The position numbers and the translations under genes are program-made. Positions 8,101 to 8,760 of a stretch of 8,760 nt of DNA are shown here, piece by piece. The DNA comes from an uncultured Oscillochloris sp. (GTDB taxonomy: Bacteria; Chloroflexota; Chloroflexia; Chloroflexales; Chloroflexaceae), in assembly GCA_903877945.1 (NCBI GenBank), contig CAIRFY010000414.1:1-8760 (forward strand), read 5' to 3'. The notes below the pieces were generated by a model, which was given only the letters and a program-made list of their open reading frames with translations, searched no databases and was not told where the DNA came from. Numbering within the stretch: the first letter of the stretch is position 1; each line of letters begins with the position of its first letter.

Positions 8101-8338
8101 TGTAGGAGCCTCGACCCAGACCATCACCGGGACGGGCAACATCAAGCAGCAGATCGGCCACCTCCCGGTGGACGGGTTGGTGATCTTCACAGCAACGGGC
8201 ACCCTGAACAATGACCATCAGTGGAGCAATACGCCCATGCTTGCCCTGCCATCCGGGGTGTCCAATAAGTCTGGCGTGGTGCCCTTTGTCCCGTCAGTTG
8301 GGCGATTCCAAGTGATGCTCCCGTTCATCCGACGGTAG
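2171..8338 (+). CDS. giant secreted modular S8 (subtilisin-family) protease with cohesin/dockerin-like modules
   Basis: This 2055-residue exported endopeptidase is probably held at the cell surface or in the matrix. A signal peptide occupies about residues 1-40 (basic n-region, hydrophobic 13-29, ending near PALAAA). Then come: a beta-rich domain (45-166), a MAM/choice-of-anchor-J-like domain (218-381), a P/Homo B-like domain (386-508), a second MAM-like copy (558-723), half an Ig-like sandwich (728-770), a propeptide (about 800-900), an S8 catalytic domain (906-1222; Asp943, His986, oxyanion Asn1091, Ser1162), the second Ig-like half (1224-1285), a cohesin-like domain (1288-1441), a dockerin-like pair (1445-1511), a second cohesin-like domain (1528-1677), a Thr/Pro/Ala linker (1682-1903), a DUF11-like domain (1904-2032) and a tail ending LPFIRR. 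The catalytic part most resembles bacillopeptidase F. All catalytic residues are present, so activity is expected. Substrate and partners cannot be told from sequence. The gene stands alone, with repeats directly after its stop. Confidence 0.93.
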   Translation: MKQHFSGSVRRMTFILLITMIALITHVGAKVPSVTPALAAARTQDMVELTTHVTQNDVPLGTEVVVPVAGLPNGATVAGVRVKATLTAGAAQSVTVTAPGTMPTQINLTPDPTFAATSVAVTRSDMTVHTLDGALATGEWRVMIAPATPEQNGQMAELSMTITYVAAVSLPEIRSGGIGATPAVASLPAPVWQMSGAAATSTNPPKAVSSGQTQPNAVNTLLSEGFEGSFPPATGWTILDLSNDGSEVYWNDVSHGSFSGSWSAWPAGGGAQRLSSPPYANNMNTWMIAGPFDLSNASDAQISFALWREIEVGYDYVFFGTSGDGVNFSGYTWDGSATWKQQQIGMSDRIGDSSVWIGWKFASDVSNTMSGAYIDDILLTDTQQSCGPYTAAAQQQIIPDDGSWLSLPLTDIHAPAQATVTDVAVKYNLDHPDPSQLEVRLSRPASGVSVDLWSHGTALEHTSLGNAVGLTAFSGEPAQGGWLLQVRDSVPGGQGQVTAASLRATYLPAQMSAQVVGGPMGRMNTLSLPAGAKPSVSSDRDPSKAPSVAPQASTNAWQTIISEDFESTFPPSSGAWQLYDFSSDGCEFLWNDSAARPYAGSWAGWPANGGANSLDPSSSRYAPNMDSWMVYGPFDLSDATNAEVVFAMWRNIETTYDSVFVGASGDGSSFSGTTWDGSADWANTTVDISSFAGDSSVWVAWVFRSDATVNLEGPWIDSIEIHKFLSAPPSISVSPGALSASLRPGETVQQTLTISNTGSGPLNFNTNVAGTAGVPQRIAFPAQKIAPSLQNRIASDPTGQSDMLVYLSDQADLSRAYTISDWVARGRYVYDTLWQTAQRSQPDLLSYLESQRQAGVIQSYQPFYIVNAVMVRGSSRSLTGIAARGDVAYVESTSLYGIPQPTITPDGGVGVNAIEWGISKIRADQVWNDFGVRGAGVVVANIDTGVMGTHPALINQYRGTTTGSNDYNWYDPTGTFPNAPDDNNGHGTHTMGTMVGLDTASGDQIGVAPQATWIAAKGCSTDSCDSASLLAAAQWVLAPFPIGGTSAAGDASKRPNIVNNSWGGGNNDLWYQASVNAWRAASIFPAFSAGNSGPDAGSVGSPGDYAESFAAGATDSTDTIANFSSRGPSQATNEIKPDVSAPGASIRSSINTGGYGVYSGTSMASPHVAGCTALILSAAPNTSVSAIESLLTNTAVDLGSTGADFDYGYGRIDCYNAVSAVRSGISWLSANPTSGSVLPGQSTTITATFDASGLAAGTHNGQLVIASNDTAHSPLIVPATLAVQSGSTLSIPSNIVGHVGATVDVPIMLNSNGFHLAAATMSVDYDQTCLTFDGADSNGDGTPDAATFHTSSAFSHLVSFDPANTGGEINISIVDMSLPFSEMSDGLLVTLQLGVRPTCQPGANSVIIAPVGFSSSTPASFGDTNGGSVAGITIPGSIEVQGGRSGDCNGDIQIDSSDIIAVILEIFDGDGTSPTSAADGSFPGNGPGCDANSSGVIEAGDITSIIRLVSVGNGGPISAGTPRDIGGPSLSIPSQANALPSSTVTLPVLLNTNAYTSSIGALNFSINYDETLLTLDPTDANSDGVPDAISLNMPTGFTASVSFTPANTSKELTVVISPPLMIPVPALSDRTLLDITFSTGGQPNRDVTANVAFTNASFGSVLGQSIAGTARDGSVLITSNPLTPTATLTPTATLTPTATATPTASATPTATATPTATLTPTATLTPTATATPTATATPTATATPTATATLTATATPTASATPTATATLTATATPTATATPTATVPTATSTTTVPTATSTMPTATSTLTGTVPTATATATLTPTGTMPTATSTLTATLTPAATLTPTGTVPTPTGTVPTATSTLTGTVPTATSTPTATLTPAATLTPTSMVPTPTGTVPTPVPTVVDVHVSQEYQLKGVDLTLTITMTNNGPDDLVGAVIEDVLPDPAPGTTWTWTCTATGGADCGTSLTNIANQVSGVGASTQTITGTGNIKQQIGHLPVDGLVIFTATGTLNNDHQWSNTPMLALPSGVSNKSGVVPFVPSVGRFQVMLPFIRR
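2822..3313 (+). other. MAM/choice-of-anchor-J-like domain, copy 1
   Basis: Residues about 218-381 open with LLSEGFEGSFPPATGW and contain WMIAGPFDLS and TSGDGVNFSG, closing with AYIDDILL. This pattern is typical of MAM-like jelly rolls (cleaved adhesin or immune inhibitor A accessory domains) that bind sugars or proteins. It is clearly homologous to the copy at 3842-4339, with close to half of positions identical by eye. The two copies flank a P-domain. Confidence 0.65.
3326..3694 (+). other. P/Homo B (proprotein convertase)-like domain
   Basis: Residues about 386-508 carry the hallmarks of the P-domain: VTDVAVKYNLDHPDPSQLEV, then LSRPASG, a TAFSGEPAQGGW block, and LLQVRDSVPGGQGQVTAASL. In convertases and many bacterial S8 proteases this domain sits C-terminal to the catalytic domain and stabilises it. 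Here it lies almost 400 residues before the protease. The N-terminal domain (45-166, ending GEWRVMIAP...AELSMTITY) has a similar closing pattern and may be a diverged relative. Confidence 0.65.
3842..4339 (+). other. MAM/choice-of-anchor-J-like domain, copy 2
   Basis: Residues about 558-723 repeat the pattern of copy 1: IISEDFESTFPPSSGAW, WMVYGPFDLSDAT, ASGDGSSFSGTTWDGSADW and PWIDSIEI. The nucleotide sequences of the two copies have diverged well beyond recent duplication, so the pair is an old, retained architecture. Confidence 0.65.
4352..4480 (+). other. first half of a split Ig-like (BACON/Hydin-like) sandwich
   Basis: Residues about 728-770 (ISVSPGALSASLRPGETVQQ, then TLTISNTGSGPLNF) match the first strands of the common 'SVSP..L...L.PGET..QTLTISNTGS.PLNF' surface module. 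The expected continuation (WLS..PTSG...PG.S) is absent here but is found at residues 1227-1284, directly after the protease. Confidence 0.55.
4568..5836 (+). other. S8 protease unit: propeptide plus catalytic domain (bacillopeptidase F type)
   Basis: Residues about 800-900 form the inhibitory propeptide/chaperone (LVYLSDQADLSRAYTISDWV ... GDVAYVES). The catalytic domain follows with EWGISKIRADQVW, ANIDTG (Asp943), NNGHGTH (His986), KGCSTDSC (Cys1019/Cys1024, a likely disulfide), NNSWGGG, FSAGNSG (Asn1091) and YSGTSMASPHVAG (Ser1162). Maturation would be expected near residues 900-912. The KGC..SC element and the QWVLAPF segment are features of the bacillopeptidase F-like branch. Confidence 0.93.
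5840..6025 (+). other. second half of the split Ig-like sandwich
   Basis: Residues about 1224-1285 (ISWLSANPTSGSVLPGQSTT, then TFDASGLAAGTHNGQLVIAS and NDTAHSPLIVPATLAV) match the closing strands of the module that begins at residues 728-770. In ordinary tandem copies these two halves are contiguous. Confidence 0.6.
6032..6493 (+). other. cohesin-like domain 1
   Basis: Residues about 1288-1441 have the cohesin-type pattern: LSIPSNIVGHVGATVDVPIM, then a first-strand MSVDYDQTCLTF, a long loop and hydrophobic closing strands. An insert DSNGDGTPD (1336-1344) looks like a calcium loop. It resembles domain 2 (residues 1528-1677) over its whole length. Assignment to the cohesin fold is by pattern only. 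Confidence 0.55.
6503..6703 (+). other. dockerin-like pair of calcium-binding loops
   Basis: Residues about 1445-1511 hold two F-hand-like loops. Loop 1 has Asp1447, Asn1449, Asp1451, Gln1453 and Asp1458 at positions 1, 3, 5, 7 and 12, followed by IIAVILEIF. Loop 2 has Asp1490, Asn1492, Ser1494, Val1496 and Asp1501, followed by ITSIIRLV. Cys1448 and Cys1489 sit next to the first ligand in each loop and may form a disulfide. The spacing between loops is longer than in classical type I dockerins. Confidence 0.65.
6752..7201 (+). other. cohesin-like domain 2
   Basis: Residues about 1528-1677 repeat the pattern of domain 1: LSIPSQANALPSSTVTLPVL, LNFSINYDETLLTL, a calcium-loop-like DANSDGVPD (1579-1587), SVSFTPANTSKELTVVIS, and a final DGSVLI strand. 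Confidence 0.55.
7214..7879 (+). repeat. in-frame Thr/Pro/Ala tandem repeat (extracellular linker)
   Basis: This 666-base tract is built from 12- and 18-base units coding for TPTATA and TPTATL, using mainly ACG, ACC, GCG and CCC codons. It changes near residue 1784 to a VPTATSTLTG-type repeat with GTG/ATG insertions. It encodes residues 1682-1903, an extended, probably O-glycosylated spacer between the enzymatic/binding part and the C-terminal domain. The near-identical units make it prone to slippage and length change. Confidence 0.9.
7880..8335 (+). other. C-terminal DUF11-like domain and basic tail
   Basis: Residues 1904-2032 show the DUF11-type pattern: LTLTITMTNNGPDDLVGAVI, then a DVLPD segment, WTCTATGGADCG (Cys1956/Cys1964, a likely disulfide) and a late IFTATGTL strand. 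The last residues, RFQVMLPFIRR, follow a short linker. Similar 'hydrophobic-LP-hydrophobic-R' endings recur at the ends of secreted Chloroflexota proteins as I remember them, so this may be a sorting or anchoring signal. No LPXTG motif or C-terminal membrane helix is present. Confidence 0.55.
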
Positions 8339-8349
8339 CGAAGGTACGC

Positions 8350-8454
8350 CTATAGCAATCCTAAACTGGTTGTGAATAAGGAGTCGAGCCTTTAGGCGGC
8401 CTTATCCGGCTAAAGTCTCGACTCCACACAACAACCCCAAGAGGATTGCTATAG
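8350..8454. repeat. fold-back element 1 (MITE-like), possible terminator
   Basis: Terminal inverted repeats CTATAGCAATCCT (8350-8362) and AGGATTGCTATAG (8442-8454) enclose nested stems: GTTGTG 8369-8374 with CACAAC 8427-8432, GGAGTCGAG 8380-8388 with CTCGACTCC 8417-8425, and CTTTAG 8390-8395 with CTAAAG 8410-8415. No coding capacity. It begins 12 bases after the protease stop, so its RNA hairpin could also end that transcript. Arms starting with TATAG would fit TA-targeting (IS630/Tc1-type) MITEs, but that is inference. Confidence 0.8.
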
Positions 8455-8557
8455 TACGATAACGGGACTTTCTTGACTTATAGCCACAGAAAGCCACAGA
8501 AGCACACAGAAAATTTACTTTTCTGTGTGCTTCTGTGGCAAAATCTCGTTATAGTAC
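8454..8557. repeat. fold-back element 2, abutting element 1
   Basis: A perfect 21-base inverted repeat (8493-8513 with 8519-8539; arm begins GCCACAGAAGCACACAG) has a 5-base loop. It is enclosed by an outer imperfect pair, GTACGATAACGGGACTTT (8454-8471) with 8540-8557, 15 of 18 positions matching. The left arm has an extra 21 bases (8472-8492) that include a tandem duplication of AGCCACAGAA (8482-8491, 8492-8501). No U-run follows, so it is not a canonical terminator. Confidence 0.8.
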
Positions 8558-8642
8558 TGAGACAAGGTTTCAGGTTCGCAGTTTCAGGTTTCAGGTCGAG
8601 CGCACCAGGATGCCAAATTTCGGCCTGAGACAAGGTTCGCAG
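8557..8642. repeat. cluster of short direct repeats
   Basis: CTGAGACAAGGTT occurs at 8557-8569 and 8625-8637, and AGGTTCGCAG at 8572-8581 and 8633-8642. GTTTCAG occurs three times (8567-8573, 8581-8587, 8588-8594). The second copy of the first pair merges both motifs, as if about 60 bases had been inserted into or lost from one copy. No gene is seen here. Confidence 0.65.
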
Positions 8643-8643
8643 A

Positions 8644-8720
8644 TACTTTACAGTTCTACCCCCCCCCTAGCCCCCCCGCACGCGGGGGGGAACAATGCAT
8701 TGATTCCCCCCCGCTTGCGG
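8644..8720. repeat. C/G-rich hairpin repeat, inverted relative to the left-end repeat
   Basis: TACTTTACAGTTCT (8644-8657) is the exact reverse complement of 58-71. It is followed by a C-run with a central TAG, then C7 (8671-8677) and G7 (8684-8690) around GCACGC, the palindrome CAATGCATTG (8693-8702), and C8 (8706-8713). Either C-tract can pair with the G-tract. The remaining 40 bases to the window end show no supportable gene. Confidence 0.75.
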
Positions 8721-8760
8721 CATATCTTTACCCAGAACGTTTATGCTGTCTCGATGGAGA

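Overview
The window looks like a piece of a Chloroflexota genome (class Chloroflexia or a relative). This is inferred from style, not from a marker gene: a GC-rich genome, a giant secreted modular protein with a Thr-Pro-Ala linker, a C-terminus of the LP-aromatic/aliphatic-basic type, and intergenic DNA packed with short fold-back repeats. No rRNA, tRNA, CRISPR array or complete insertion sequence was seen.

Layout. Positions 1-224 are non-coding and repeat-rich: a C/G-rich palindrome, then a long imperfect hairpin whose outer arm runs into the first possible start codon of the next gene. Positions 225-1883 hold two tightly spaced plus-strand genes for an OpuC/OsmV-type osmoprotectant ABC importer, an ATPase with a single CBS-like tail and one short permease. 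The usual substrate-binding protein and second permease are not in the window. Positions 1884-2170 are an AT-richer intergenic stretch that probably carries the promoter of the next gene. Positions 2171-8338 encode one 2055-residue secreted protein. Positions 8339-8760 are non-coding and consist almost wholly of repeats: two abutting fold-back elements, short direct repeats, and a C/G-rich hairpin repeat that mirrors the left end of the window.

The large protein is the main item. In order it has a signal peptide, a beta-rich N-terminal domain, a MAM/choice-of-anchor-J-like jelly roll, a P/Homo B-like domain, a second copy of the jelly roll, half of an Ig-like (BACON/Hydin-like) sandwich, an S8 protease of bacillopeptidase F type with its own propeptide and an intact Asp-His-Ser triad, the apparent other half of the Ig-like sandwich, a cohesin-like domain, a dockerin-like pair of calcium loops, a second cohesin-like domain, a Thr/Pro/Ala repeat linker of about 220 residues, a DUF11-like domain, and a basic C-terminal tail. 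Two points stand out: the protease appears nested inside another fold, and cohesin-like and dockerin-like modules share one polypeptide with a protease. Together they suggest a cell-surface or matrix-associated protease that can join calcium-dependent assemblies.

The transporter pair and the protease share a strand but are separated by 287 bases, and nothing seen links them functionally. The composite repeats at the two ends are in opposite orientation, so the block between them could in principle be a unit of rearrangement.
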